Source: Anastatus disparis
Lineage: Eukaryota > Arthropoda > Insecta > Hymenoptera > Eupelmidae
Direction of reading: 5' to 3'
NCBI GenBank assembly: GCA_017163975.1
Contig: JAFFSR010000004.1
Location: 5,146,001 to 5,210,000 of the forward strand
Length of the DNA: 64,000 nucleotides
Numbering within the stretch: the stretch's first letter is position 1; the number at the start of each line of letters is the position of its first letter. Made by a program: the position numbers and the translations under genes. Of this stretch, positions 11,622-22,680 are shown piece after piece. The notes under the pieces were generated by a model. The model worked only from the letters and a program-made list of their open reading frames with translations. It was not told the DNA's origin and made no database searches.

Positions 11622-12660
11622 TCATATATTCAAATGAGCTATTTGTGCGTGAGATTCTAAATTTTTTTTGTATCTAAAAGATTTGTTGCAAACAGTACAC
11701 TTCCAATCTCGAACATTCAAGTGGACAGCGCGTTCATGAATTTTCAAATGAGCTTTACGGGTGAAAGATTTGTCGCATTTTGCACACGTCCAATCCCGAA
11801 TTTTCAAGTGTACTCCGCGTTCGTGACGTTTTAAATCTGTTTTGGACGTAAAAGATTTGTCGCATTTTGTACACATCCAGTCTCGGATCTTCAGATGTAC
11901 AGCATGTTCATGTTTTTTTAAATTACCCTTGTTGGTAAAACATTTCTCGCACTTTGTGCACTTCCAGTCTCGAATATTCTGATGTACTATGAGTTCATGT
12001 TGTTTCAAATACGCTTTACGAACGAATCCTTTCTTACATATATGGCAATTATACTTTTTTATTGTTGCGTGCACCTCCCCACGATGACGTTTCATTTTTT
12101 GTTGCGTCAAAAAGCCTTTGTGACAAACATCGCAATAACTTTTCAAAGATTCAACACTATAATTTTCAAAATCTGCCAATTTACCGTAGCTTTCATCTTT
12201 AACAGAAATTAAACTAGTTTCAAGATCAGCTGTTGAATCTGATGTGTTATAAGATTCAGTTTTAACATCTATTAATTCCTGTTTAATAATTGGCGTTGAC
12301 ATTTTATTTAAGTTTACTCCACTTGGAAATTTTAGATTGGATCTGTAATTTAGCAATAATTTGTTATTAAAATAATTTTGGTTTCCGATTTTATTTGTTA
12401 AATTTGTAAAATACGATTAGAACTTAAACAATTAATGTTGAGTGAAATTAACGTACGATTCTGAAAAGAAGTTTGAAAATATTTCATTTTTGTTGTCATT
12501 TAAGGATTGCATTCCAGCTGATTGAAATTTTATGTTTTTCAGATAATCAGTTTGATTATTTGCTATTACGTGAGAGTTGATCAAATTGTAATATTCATCG
12601 TCAGTATCGGGTATTTCTTGTTTTATTTTCATCACATCAATAAGGTCGTCTGAAGGAAGC
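11622..12660 (-). CDS. ZNF-D: intact six-finger C2H2 zinc-finger protein
   Basis: This is the best-preserved array member. Exon 2 is 12457-12660 and exon 3 is 11622-12342 (TGA at 11622-11624). Donor GTACGT (12451-12456) and acceptor CAG (12343-12345) keep the frame. If AT from exon 1 (12852-12853) joins G at 12660 as the start, the protein has 308 residues. The N-terminal about 140 residues are acidic and polar, with IKQEIPDTDDE, IIKQELIDVKTE and LISVKDESYGKL. Six C2H2 fingers follow, beginning at YCDVCHKGF and ending at CTVCNKSFRYKKNLESH, with conserved HLKIRDW linkers. A sequence-specific DNA-binding role in the nucleus is expected from the family; targets are unknown. The IKQE- and VKDE-type peptides resemble SUMO-acceptor sites, which is inference. 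Confidence 0.8.
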
Positions 12661-12851
12661 CTATGAATAAAAAATTCTACTTATAAATAAAAATGTCAAT
12701 CAAAGTAGTGTTACTCCATATTCAGAAAAATATCAATTATTTTAAAAATTTGTTTTAAAATCTTGATTTTTAATAAGTTTGATATTTATGTTATCAATTC
12801 ACGGTTTATATTAATGCTGTAATTATATTTGATAGAAAGTGTAATACTTAC

Positions 12852-13220
12852 ATCGTAAGAACTTGGTCCTTGTTTCAATTCCGTCTATACTCTCGAATGA
12901 ACGAAGATACTTCATCAAAGTCAGTAAAACAAACAATGAATTGTTAAAATTAAATTTTTTTTTAAGAAATGAAATATGTATGAAAGTTTAAATTATTTAT
13001 TTAATGTGGGAGAGTACAATGTGTAACTGTTATTATAACAAAACTCACGCCTTAATTCGTAATTGAGTAGATATGCTTATCCTAATGTTGCTATGATATT
13101 CTATATACAGTATTATACTTACAGTGTAAGATCTTGGTCTTTGTTTCAATTTTGCGTATCGCGATGCCTTCGTATAAACACAGATACTTTATTCAATTCA
13201 ATAAAAGAAACGGCAAATTG
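12852..13220 (-). promoter_or_regulatory. Duplicated 5' exons of ZNF-D
   Basis: As at ZNF-A, two related exons occur 271 bp apart: one with donor at 12844-12851 (exon ends AT) and one with donor at 13117-13122 (exon ends CT). The same spacing in A and D shows that this exon or promoter doubling predates the A-D split. Use of the distal exon would not create the split ATG. Confidence 0.45.
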
Positions 13221-13811
13221 TTAAAATTAATTTTTTTTAACTAACGGAATTACGTGTAAAATTGTAAATAATTTATTTGATGCTGGAGACAACAATGTAT
13301 AACTAATATTATTACAAAACTCACGCTTCAATACATAAATGAATAGATAAGCGTCGCGTAAATTATGCCTATTACTGTTGCCTGACAGAAGAAGATAGTC
13401 AATATACGATAAATTCAGACGTTTTCGTTTATTTACAATTAGATATAATATCCGCGCTATATTTGAAATTTTTCCGCTAAATTATTATTTTTTGACTCTG
13501 ATTTCCTTAATTAAAATTTAGTGAGTTCAATGAAATTATTTTTTAGTTAGTGGGATATTGTAAAATGAATAAATACGATAAAAAATCAATGGTTTTAAAT
13601 ACAGATTGAAGACACATTCTTCAGTTATGAAGAAATCTTGATAAAATGTTCCAATTTTAAAGGAGAGTGTTAGTCATTTTAAAATTAATTTATTTAAGTT
13701 AAATTAATGTTTAATTGTTGAATAATGAATCATTAAATGGAAATTATTCAGTGATTGATTAATTTTACAAATTTCGAATTTGGTGTCGATAATTATTGTA
13801 ATAATTATCTC

Positions 13812-14250
13812 TTTGTCATAAATAATAAAAATATGGTCAAATGAGTCCGATTAACATTGTTGCTTATTTTCTTTAGTCTTAACTGAAAAACTTTGATTAT
13901 TTATTCGAAAAATTAGTTATAATTGAGATGAATAAAGTAGTTCTGCTATTTAATAATGTTAAGTTTTATAATAGAAAGACCCTAGGAAGAGTTTATTAAT
14001 AACACTGTTTTGCAAATCATTTTTTTCATGTCTTACCTGAGAGTGTCAGAGTTTCAAGTCGTCGATTTTGCTAAAATTTTGGCAGATAATTTTGAATACA
14101 GAAATATAAAGGAAGTCAAAATTTTATACTCTAAAGTTCAATATTTCTCAAGTTACAGGAAATCGAAGAAACTCACTAAAAATTACTAGATTTTCAAACG
14201 CTTATAGCTTTTTAGCATTGATAGCTAGAAGTTTAAAATTATTTTAAATG
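13812..14250. repeat. ZNF-flank repeat, second copy
   Basis: It matches 3155-3575 closely and preserves the transposon-free site (single CT at 13811-13812). Its later part resembles the arms of the palindrome at 16010-16675. Confidence 0.6.
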
Positions 14251-16009
14251 AAACCTTAGCGGAAAAAATATAGATAGCTGGATAAGCCTGAAGAATATTG
14301 TTAACTATATTTTAATCACCTGTAATTTTTGAACCATATAAGAATTCTTAATGCAACAATTTTAAATTAAAGTATTTCTATTATTTATTATACATTTTTC
14401 TGTGAGATTTTTAGTTAATTAGCTAATTAAGTTCTTAAACGCTTCTTTTCTCTGTAATTTTCAAAGAAATGTCTATATCGTTGTTTCTAGGGCCTATTAG
14501 CACAAAAGAAAAAAAATGGGCTCATTTTTTTTTCATCAAAGAATTATATCCTGCAGTTTTAGCCAAATCTGTTTCCCGGAGGTCAGGTACTCTCCTTGTA
14601 AGAGTCGATTTATACCATAGTTTTACCATATTTTTGTTCGTTTTTAAAATATAAATTAATTATTTGACTTTTACATAAGAAGGTAAACTTATTCCAGACC
14701 TTCAATTATATTTTATGAAATTTAATAAAAAAATTGAATTTTTAAAAATATGTTTTTTTTTTAATATTTATTAGATAATAAAAAAATCTTAAGAAAAGAT
14801 ATGTTTTTATTAATCTATAAATTTTAAAGTCCAAAAATTATAAGGGGATGGTAAAGCTTTCTTCACACGCGAATATTTTAAGGAATCTTTCTTTGCTATA
14901 GCAAACGACTTTTAAAAAGATGCCTAAATTCAGATTAAGACCAAAAGTATTTCAAATATTTATATAAAACTTTAATTCTTTTATTTCGCAAATTAAAATC
15001 TAATAGTTTCCATTTAAAATCTTAATACAGTACAGAAATTCTATATAATTTGTAATTTTTTTCTTAGCTTAAAGAGACTCATCATAAAGAAAACCACCTA
15101 ATATGATGATTAAAATGAGAAAAAACAAGAGCAGTGACGAACCGTTTGCAGAGAGCCATAATTACATATTAACGAAAAATGCAAAAATCAAAAAGTTTCT
15201 CAGCAACGCTAGCAACATGTTAACCGTGAAAGTTAAAATGTATTCATGAAAAGGAACGTAGATACCACCATCCAGCCGAATGTAAACCAAAAAATAGAAG
15301 CGATTGTCATTAATATCATCACCTCTCCATTGTCCACTTTACACCTTTTACAGACCTCTCAAACATAAATCTGTAAATTATTCGTATATTAAATTTTTTT
15401 ATGCATACAAAGTCAAGAACCTTTTATAAGTCATTCACGCACATCTGAATTGATATGAAATATGCACATTGTTTTTATTTTGAATTCTTAAAAAATTTCA
15501 ATAACTTGAATATTACAAAAATAATATAAGTAATTTTGAAACTATTGTAACAATAAAATAAATTGATATCATTCTACTTCTCCATTTTTAAATTATTATA
15601 CGATTTATGATTACTTGAATTCTAACTCACTCTTGCAGATGTATAGATAATACTAATATATATCTACGCTTTCACTAAAAACTTTTGTAAATTCATCAAG
15701 TTTGTCCAGCCACATGAATATTGAACAACTCTAACAAAATATGATGACAATGTAAGATAATATGATTGATTTTTTTTCTGATACATTTGATAAATTAATT
15801 AGTAAATATTAAATTTCATTTTAAGATGAAAATTATTTTTCAATTAACTTTTCCAGATAAGTAATGGAATTTAAAATAATGCTTCTGGAGAACATGTAAA
15901 TAAACTTCAATTTTTTAGAAATTGATACAAAATTCATATTATTTTTTAATAAATTATATCAATTTTTAAAAATTTCAACATTGTTTACGATCGATAGAAT
16001 TTTTACTTA
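14250..16009. other. Intergenic, AT-rich
   Basis: No gene supported. A 61-codon ORF at 14469 has no family resemblance or splice context. The tract near 15110-15350 is slightly less AT-rich but has no open frame of note. Confidence 0.35.
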
Positions 16010-16675
16010 CTAGGAAAGTATCAGACCTCCGGATCACGGATTTTGCTCAAACTTTGGAATAAGTTTTCAGATGTCAAAATATGAAAGAAAACAGAATTTT
16101 AGATCCCAACGCTCAATATTTCCTTAGTTGCAGGCAATTGAAGAAAATCACTAAAAAAGTTACTAGATTTTCAAACGCTTATAGTTCCTCAGAATTATTA
16201 GCTAGAAGCTTAAACCTTTTTTTAAATGAAAGCTGAGCTCAAATCCTTCCGAAATCGCAGTTATAACATGTCAAAATATTATTTTTTCCCAAAGTTATAG
16301 CGTGATAAACATTGGACCTGATTTTTCTTTTTAAAACATTAATTAATAAAAAAAACTGATATTGGGTCTAATGTTTATTACGCTATAACTTTAGGAAAAA
16401 ATAATATTTTGACATGTTATAACTGCTATTTCGAAAGGATTTGAGCTCAGCTTTTATTTAAAAAAAGTTTTAAGCTTCTTGCTATCAATGCTAAGGAACT
16501 ATATGCGTTTGAAAATCTAGTAACTTTTTAGTGATTTTCTTCAATTGTCTGTAACTAGAGAAATATTGAGCGTTGGGATCTAAAATTCTGTTTCCTTTCA
16601 TATTTTGACATCTGAAAACTTATCCCAAAGTTTGAGCAAAATCCGTGATCCGGAGGTCTGATACTCTCCAAGTTA
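16010..16675. mobile_element. Long foldback inverted repeat, arms about 310 bp
   Basis: The left arm opens with TATCAGACCTCCGGATCACG and the right arm closes with the inverse (CGTGATCCGGAGGTCTGATA). Homology runs inward to a loop of some 30 bp near 16325-16355. Arm sequence is related to 3375-3575 and 14030-14250. No ORF. It is probably a non-autonomous foldback transposon, but a head-to-head duplication of an older repeat cannot be excluded. No target duplication was identified. Confidence 0.75.
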
Positions 16676-18015
16676 GTCAAAGTATTTTTCAAAATTTATT
16701 TCTATGATTAAATAAACAAAAACTTATTCGCTCATAATTATTCAATAGTCTGTTAATAAAAATTATGGTTATAATTGAGGGTCTGAAAATAAAAAGGGCA
16801 CACAATCAATGTTATTTAAATGAGCTATATGTTCATTATATTTTTGGACCCTCAAATTGTTAAAATGAAATTTAAAATAATAAATTAAAATATTTAATGA
16901 AAAAAAACTTATTAAACTGTTTGGATTGAGAAAGTGACTGTTAGACCTTCAGAACTTGATTACCTTTGATACTGATAAGCTTTGATTACCTTCAAAAATC
17001 TTAAAATGTTATATCTTGTATACAATCAATGTGAAGTTCCGATCACGTGAGAAAATAATATTCAAGTTGAAAACACGTGTATAATCTGTTATCTTTTTTG
17101 TCTGTTACGGAATGTCTGCTAAATTAACAGATATAATATAAAGATGTCAATTTAACATGTATGCTAAAAATCCTTCAAAGAAATTTTGTCTGTTAAAATA
17201 ATAGACACTTTTTGTCTGTAGACCGTTTCCAACAGACTTGTCCGTTAACATTTCTAACCGTGACTTTATAATAACAGATAATAAGATTGATCTTTAATAT
17301 TATTTCCTACCCGACTATGTTTATCTAAGCCCCTGTATTTGATGAATTCGAAAGATAATTTGTCATATCTTTTATCGTTGAGGTAAATAATATATTTAAA
17401 TTACAAACATTGTGTCAAGTTAAAATCTTTTTAGGTCTCATAAGCTTAAGATATCAGGAACTGTCATGATGTGTAGGAAAATAAAAAAATAATCGAATAA
17501 CTTTGGCTTTATCAATATAATAATACAATAATACTAGTATAAAACTGTTGGTAAAGTTTTGTTATCTTAAAATCTTGAACGTATTTCAAATTATATAACC
17601 ATTCTGACTGATGAAGACTAAAATCACTTGATTCTTAATAAATGTTCACTGTAAAATATTCAATCTAAAAACAATTTAATATGAGAAATAATTAGTTCTT
17701 ATGAACATATGAAACAGTCAGTTATATCGAAATCAAGGTAGAGAAAATGCTACAAAAACTAAAAAACAGACTTGTATTTTAAATAGTTAATTTTTATTGT
17801 TAACCATTTGACAAAAAATTGTTATACTAAACAACTGATTGCAATTTTCCAAATTTTCAATCCTTATTAAAAAATTTTAAGAAACATCTTCATATTACGC
17901 TTTTAATTGACTAATATAAAGATACTTTTAAAACTTCTGATTACCGTTCCAATGCTTATATCGACAGCTCAATCTATGTTAGCGTTTTAGTTAAGAGAAT
18001 ACTATATCCTTGCTC
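16676..18015. other. Intergenic, with AACAGA/TCTGTT-rich patch at 17080-17270
   Basis: The stretch repeats TCTGTTA and TAACAGA motifs in both orientations. This is typical of degraded small inverted-repeat elements. No gene was seen. Confidence 0.35.
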
Positions 18016-18020
18016 TGCTG

Positions 18021-18305
18021 TTGCTTCAAATAATATCATCTTTAATAGGAACTTTAAGAAATAATGAAGTTTTTACAAAAGCTCTCTATAGAATTGTTAC
18101 TGAAAAAACACAAATGTTTTCCATGCACACTATAGATGCAAGTGAGGTGCAATACAAATGGTCAATAGTGGTAACCCAAATAACTACGGATATAAATTTT
18201 GAAACTGCTACTGGAAAATTACAATCAATGCTGAACTTACGTCAGTATGCTAGCAAAGCAAGTACTAGTAGTGGAAAAGAGCGATCTCTAAAAAATTTAC
18301 GGTAA
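18021..18305 (+). CDS. Exon-like open frame, function unknown
   Basis: An open frame of about 94 codons has balanced, coding-like composition (TEKTQMFSMHTIDASEVQY, then WSIVVTQITTD). It has no ATG at its beginning and is closed by TAA next to a possible donor (GGTAAAATC near 18301). I do not recognise a domain. It could be a single exon of an otherwise unseen gene or a piece of a decayed mobile element. No neighbouring exon was found. Confidence 0.25.
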   Translation: MLQIISSLIGTLRNNEVFTKALYRIVTEKTQMFSMHTIDASEVQYKWSIVVTQITTDINFETATGKLQSMLNLRQYASKASTSSGKERSLKNLR

Positions 18306-18639
18306 AATCAGCCAAAATAAATTATTTCTTTTTTTATTTCTTTATAGTTTATTTTGAGAAAGTTTTATATGTATTAACGAAAATATGAGAATGATTATTT
18401 TTTTAAATTATTATTTTTGTTTTATAAAACTCATATGATTTCATCAAAGCAAATGTTTTATTTTTGTTTTAAAATGTAATATTTTATTTTTTATAAAAAC
18501 AATTATTTATCAACATTATTGAATATCGTATGAGTATACGTGTTAAAAACATGTTATAAGTAATTTCATACATTTACTTATTTATATTTTTTTTATAAAA
18601 TTCATATCTCATGAGATGATAGTACAATGCTATGACATT

Positions 18640-19040
18640 GTTACACTGAGAAAAAAATTTCATCAAATTAACAGAAATATTATTGATTTAACATATCTGC
18701 TGTTAATCTGACAGAATCCTTTTGACCTAACAGAATCTGTGCAGTTAAAATAGCCCAAATACGATTGTGCTGCCAATTTAACAGCACGGCTGTTGATATA
18801 ATTGAATAGCAGTTGAAATAAAAAGAACGCAAGTCAAAATAAAAGTATGACTTACATTTCAACAAAATTTTATAAATTGAACCAATAATATGCACATGCT
18901 TAAATAAACGGATGAATTATTTCAATACAAATGTTTCAATTGAATTATATCAATAGCCCTACTGTTGATATAATTGAATAACAGTTAACATGAAAAAACA
19001 GAAGTCAAAATAAAATATTTGTCATTTATGTCGTTGATAA
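18640..19040. repeat. AACAG/CTGTT inverted-repeat patch
   Basis: CACTGAGAAAAAAATTT near 18645 resembles a small-transposon terminus. It is followed by many TTAACAG and CTGTTAA motifs, and by two similar copies of CTGTTGATATAATTGAATA (18791 and 18962). The partner terminus was not found, so boundaries are approximate. Confidence 0.35.
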
Positions 19041-19249
19041 ATTTATTTTATAAAGATTTTTATGTTATTCAATAAGTATTTTTAAATTTCCCGCTTTTCA
19101 AAACAGTTACGTTTCGATAGTATAGTTACAGATGGCGTATTTCTTGTAACCCACAAGTGGTAAGATTGCACGTCAGTTAGTATATAAGAACAAATGAAAT
19201 TATCCGCTGTATGTATATAATGCGATGCGATGCGACCCTATTAAAAATA

Positions 19250-19705
19250 AAGACATCTTTTAAAGACGTCTTTCAAAGACGTCATTGGACGTGTTCGGAT
19301 TTGGAACAAAAAAGACGTCTTTTAAAGACGTCTTTTGAAGACGTCTTTTGAAGAATTGTTTTTATAAATATTTTTAGAAAAATATATACAAAAATGTTAA
19401 AAAAAAATGGCTATTAAAATGTTTCAATAAAGAATGTACTCAAGCTAAAGTGCATATACTGAAAGTACGTAATTGAAGTATGTACAAATTTTCAACTGTG
19501 AATATTACGTTTTGAAAAGACTTCTTTCATCAAGTTTGTAAATAAAGTCACTTCTTTTAAAGATTTTTTTTGTTGTATTGGCATTCGTAAATAAAAAAAG
19601 TGTATTAAAAATTTCTCTTGTATCACAAGATTTCTTTATTAAATTCCCTATTGAACATAATGACGTCTTTGAAAGACGTATTTTAAAGACGTCTTTTTTG
19701 TATTG
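19250..19705. repeat. Clustered AAAGACGTCTTT palindromes
   Basis: At 19255-19350 and 19660-19700 the palindrome AAAGACGTCTTT and close variants recur at least six times, separated by about 10-12 bp. The outer clusters are mutually inverted (AACAAAAAAGACGTC against GACGTCTTTTTTGT), which suggests termini of a small element of some 450 bp. The cores GACGTC and CATTGGACG also resemble CREB/ATF-type sites; a regulatory role is speculation. Confidence 0.5.
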
Positions 19706-19863
19706 GGATAAGTAAATAAAATTATAACTTTTAATGTAAACTTTGTATTTTAATATTTAGAAGAATAATACAATGAAGTTTTTATAAAAAATTTATATAA
19801 TTTATAATTATTACATTATTAAAAGTGATTTAATTAAAGATAGCATATAAATAAAATATATTA

Positions 19864-20854
19864 TTATTTTTCAGCGTTACGAATTTTTTGGGAGTGTTCC
19901 CTCTCATCAGCATCTGCTGTCCTTTCTACTTGAACTGCACATTGTTTAACTTCTTTCGGACCCCAAAAATGTGGGACTACTAGTACTCGAAGGAATTGTT
20001 TTGATGTAGCAGCTTTAAGTGCTTTTCTCCAACTTCTATACGGTACTGACACTCCATAATGTAAATGAAACATATTCATCTGAAATAAATATATTGCATT
20101 AATACATATAATATATTAATAATTATTACATATATTATATTAATAATTTATACCTTTTTGATGAGTTGAGTGTTTTCATCTTTTGTTTCTTTCACCCATT
20201 TCGTCAATCTTTCTATGTTCTGTTTCTCAGAATCTGAATTTTCATAATCCTCAGTGTCGTATAAACATTTTTTCATTTTTTTCTTTTTCTTCGTAACTTT
20301 AGGTTTCTTATTGGATTTTTTACTTTGTACAGTATGTGATCTTTTCTCATTTTGTAAATTGCAAGTTTTTTTAGCATCAGTTTCATCATGACACAAAGAT
20401 TCTTCATTAAAAGGATCTCCATCATTTTTTCCTTGTTGCGTTTTAGGCTTTTTTGATTCTGAGGTTGCTCCTTTCGAACATGCAGATGATGGTAAGTGAG
20501 AAAGAGATTTTGTATATCTAGGTCTTTTACTTGAAAATACAGGTGATGAGGTGAGTGACGATTCTGGTAATAATTCCTTATGTGTACGTTGTGCTGAAGG
20601 CGACATAGTCGGAGATTCACTAGGAGAATTTGTAGACAAAGGCTGTTCTATAACTTTCCTTGACCTTCGACGTTTTTTTGATGTTCTGGAGATCAATAAT
20701 GATGAACTCAGTGATTCTGTGCATGGAGTTGTCGGTAACTTAGCCGGAGATTTTTTATATTTTGAACTTTTCAAGTGAGCCAGTAATGGGGAAGAGTTTT
20801 CTTCCTCAACTTCTTGATCACTTTTTTGTGCATACATTTTAGTTCGGTCAACGT
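19864..20854 (-). CDS. Lysine/serine-rich protein with BEN-like C-terminal exon
   Basis: Two exons are supported: 20154-20854 (acceptor CAG at 20855-20857, ATG at 20835-20837, donor GTATAA) and 19864-20079 (acceptor CAG at 20080-20082). They join in phase to give about 299 residues from the ATG. Residues 1-180 are low-complexity and basic, with KKRRRSRK and KKPKVTKKKKK as probable nuclear localisation signals. A short helical, charged segment follows (IERLTKWVKETKDENTQLI). The last exon encodes LHYGVSVPYRSWRKAL and then LRVLVVPHFWGPKEV, which recalls the BEN domain of insect chromatin proteins. That match is by eye and tentative. The first exon is duplicated in inverse orientation at 21428-22114. 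A further exon may lie at 21126-21286. Confidence 0.55.
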
Positions 20855-20969
20855 CTGAAATATTTTAAAATTTTAATAACAACGAATATTTTTATTAATT
20901 TTTCATTAGATGAAAAAATATATAATGAGATATCAGTTCATTGTGCTAGAAGGAAATCATGTTATACAT

Positions 20970-20971
20970 AA

Positions 20972-21014
<43 letters not shown>
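20970..21014. repeat. (AT)n microsatellite in palindrome spacer
   Basis: An uninterrupted AT dinucleotide run of about 45 bp lies near the centre of the palindrome, where strand opening and replication slippage would be favoured. Confidence 0.9.
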
Positions 21015-21016
<2 letters not shown>

Positions 21017-21125
21017 CATTTAAAATATTCTATTATTATTAACAACAATTTATTACTATTAATCAATGACTTTTCACAATTAATAAATATTCTGTACATA
21101 AGACGTAATGTTAATAATTTTTAAC

Positions 21126-21286
21126 CTTTTTAGTAACAGCTTTTACTTTGAAAGACTTTAGAGGTGATTCACACCTTGTCTTCGGTATCTTCATGTTTTC
21201 CTGAGCTAATTGATGAGCAACGTCACTTCGTCTCTTATTTGGCTTACACCACCTCTTTTTCCTCGAAAGTAATTCCACTTCGTTAC
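21126..21286 (-). CDS. Possible upstream exon of the BEN-like gene
   Basis: An open stretch in the palindrome spacer encodes LLSRKKRWCKPNKRRSDVAH and then ENMKIPKTRCESPLKSFKV. It lies between an acceptor (CAAG, 21287-21290) and a donor (AAG|GTTAAA at 21126). Composition and basic character fit the downstream gene. However, its end phase does not match the start of exon 20154-20854 directly, so an intermediate exon is missing or the exon belongs elsewhere. Confidence 0.4.
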
Positions 21287-21454
21287 CTTGTAAATTATAA
21301 AAATTTAATAGTTTTTTTTGTACATAATAAATAAACATGAAAGATATCTATTACATTTTTTTTAAGATAATTAAAAGTTGTGCTACATCACGTAATAGAT
21401 ATTCCTTATGTGAGTATGTAAATTTTGAAAATTAATAAAAATATTCGTTGTTAT

Positions 21455-22434
21455 TAAAATTTTAAAATATTTCAGACGTTGACCGAACTAAAATGTATGC
21501 ACAAAAAAGTGATCAAGAAGTTGAGGAAGAAAACTCTTCCCCATTACTGGCTCACTTGAAAAGTTCAAAATATAAAAAATCTCCGGCTAAGTTACCGACA
21601 ACTCCATGCACAGAATCACTGAGTTCATCATTATTGATCTCCAGAACATCAAAAAAACGTCGAAGGTCAAGGAAAGTTATAGAACAGCCTTTGTCTACAA
21701 ATTCTCCTAGTGAATCTCCGACTATGTCGCCTTCAGCACAACGTACACATAAGGAATTATTACCAGAATCGTCACTCACCTCATCACCTGTATTTTCAAG
21801 TAAAAGACCTAGATATACAAAATCTCTTTCTCACTTACCATCATCTGCATGTTCGAAAGGAGCAACCTCAGAATCAAAAAAGCTTAAAACGCAACAAGGA
21901 AAAAATGATGGAGATCCTTTTAATGAAGAATCTTTGTGTCATGATGAAACTGATGCTAAAAAAACTTGCAATTTACAAAATGAGAAAAGATCACATACTG
22001 TACAAAGTAAAAAATCCAATAAGAAACCTAAAGTTACGAAGAAAAAGAAAAAAATGAAAAATGTTTATATGAAACTGAGGATTATGAAAATTCAGATTCT
22101 GAGAGACAGAACATATTCACTGATTGTGGGAAAAAGTATACTCAACAGAGGAATTTGCTGAGGCACAGTCAGTTGCATTTAAAAGGAAATCATTTAACGC
22201 AATGTAATTTGTGTGGTAAGTGAGTCAAGCACATAGAAAAATATAACAAAGATGTTCATGGTGAGAAATCGAAATGCTCAAAATGCCAAAAATTAATTAA
22301 TGATAGAGCATTGAAAAAATACGAAAAAACGTGTATGGTACAGTGTGAATATTGTGGCAAATTATTAAAAAATATAGGGTATTTAACTAGGCATGTCAAT
22401 CAAATTCATCTATTTGAAAATGCAGCAAACTAAG
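21455..22434 (+). pseudogene. Inverted copy of BEN-like gene exon fused to decayed zinc fingers
   Basis: This is the right arm of the palindrome. From ATG 21493 it repeats the lysine/serine-rich N-terminus almost perfectly. A 1-base deletion in the run AAAATGAAAAATG near 22056 shifts the frame and ends the ORF at 22161. In the original frame the arm would continue without break into YTQQRNLLRHSQLH, CNLCGK, a TGA stop near 22222, then CSKCQK and CEYCGKLLKNIGYLTRH, ending at TAA 22432-22434. These are eroded C2H2 fingers; the first lacks its leading cysteine. Two independent lesions make a functional product unlikely. Confidence 0.7.
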
Positions 22435-22680
22435 TATACCATAAAAATAAAAATTATTATTTGTATTTGCATGTTTGTTAAAGGATTTCGTAGGCAAATA
22501 TCTGCAAAATTTACATTTGATATTTAATAATGTTTACTACAGGTTAAAATGTTTTGTAAAAACTAAATCAATGCATTAAAATAGGGTAATAAAACAGCGA
22601 CTTATAGGAATTCAATAATTTAAACTAATTTGTATATTATGCATTAAAAATAATGTAATATATAATGCATGATGTTAAAT
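22434..22680. other. 3' flank, no gene
   Basis: AT-rich, with several AATAAA-like hexamers following the zinc-finger remnant. Nothing else was seen. Confidence 0.4.

Larger units (their letters stand above)
20215..22114. repeat. Gene palindrome: 688-bp arms, 525-bp spacer
   Basis: Plus-strand positions 21428-22114 are the near-identical reverse complement of 20215-20902. Only scattered substitutions and a 1-base deletion in the right arm are seen. Distal to ACAT at each arm end the two sides diverge abruptly, into a BEN-like exon on the left and zinc-finger remnants on the right. The very high identity means a recent duplication or ongoing arm-to-arm gene conversion. Confidence 0.9.

Noticed and set aside
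20970..21014. CRISPR-like or origin-like repeat in the palindrome spacer
   Set aside because: It is a plain AT dinucleotide run; there are no spacers, and the genome is eukaryotic.
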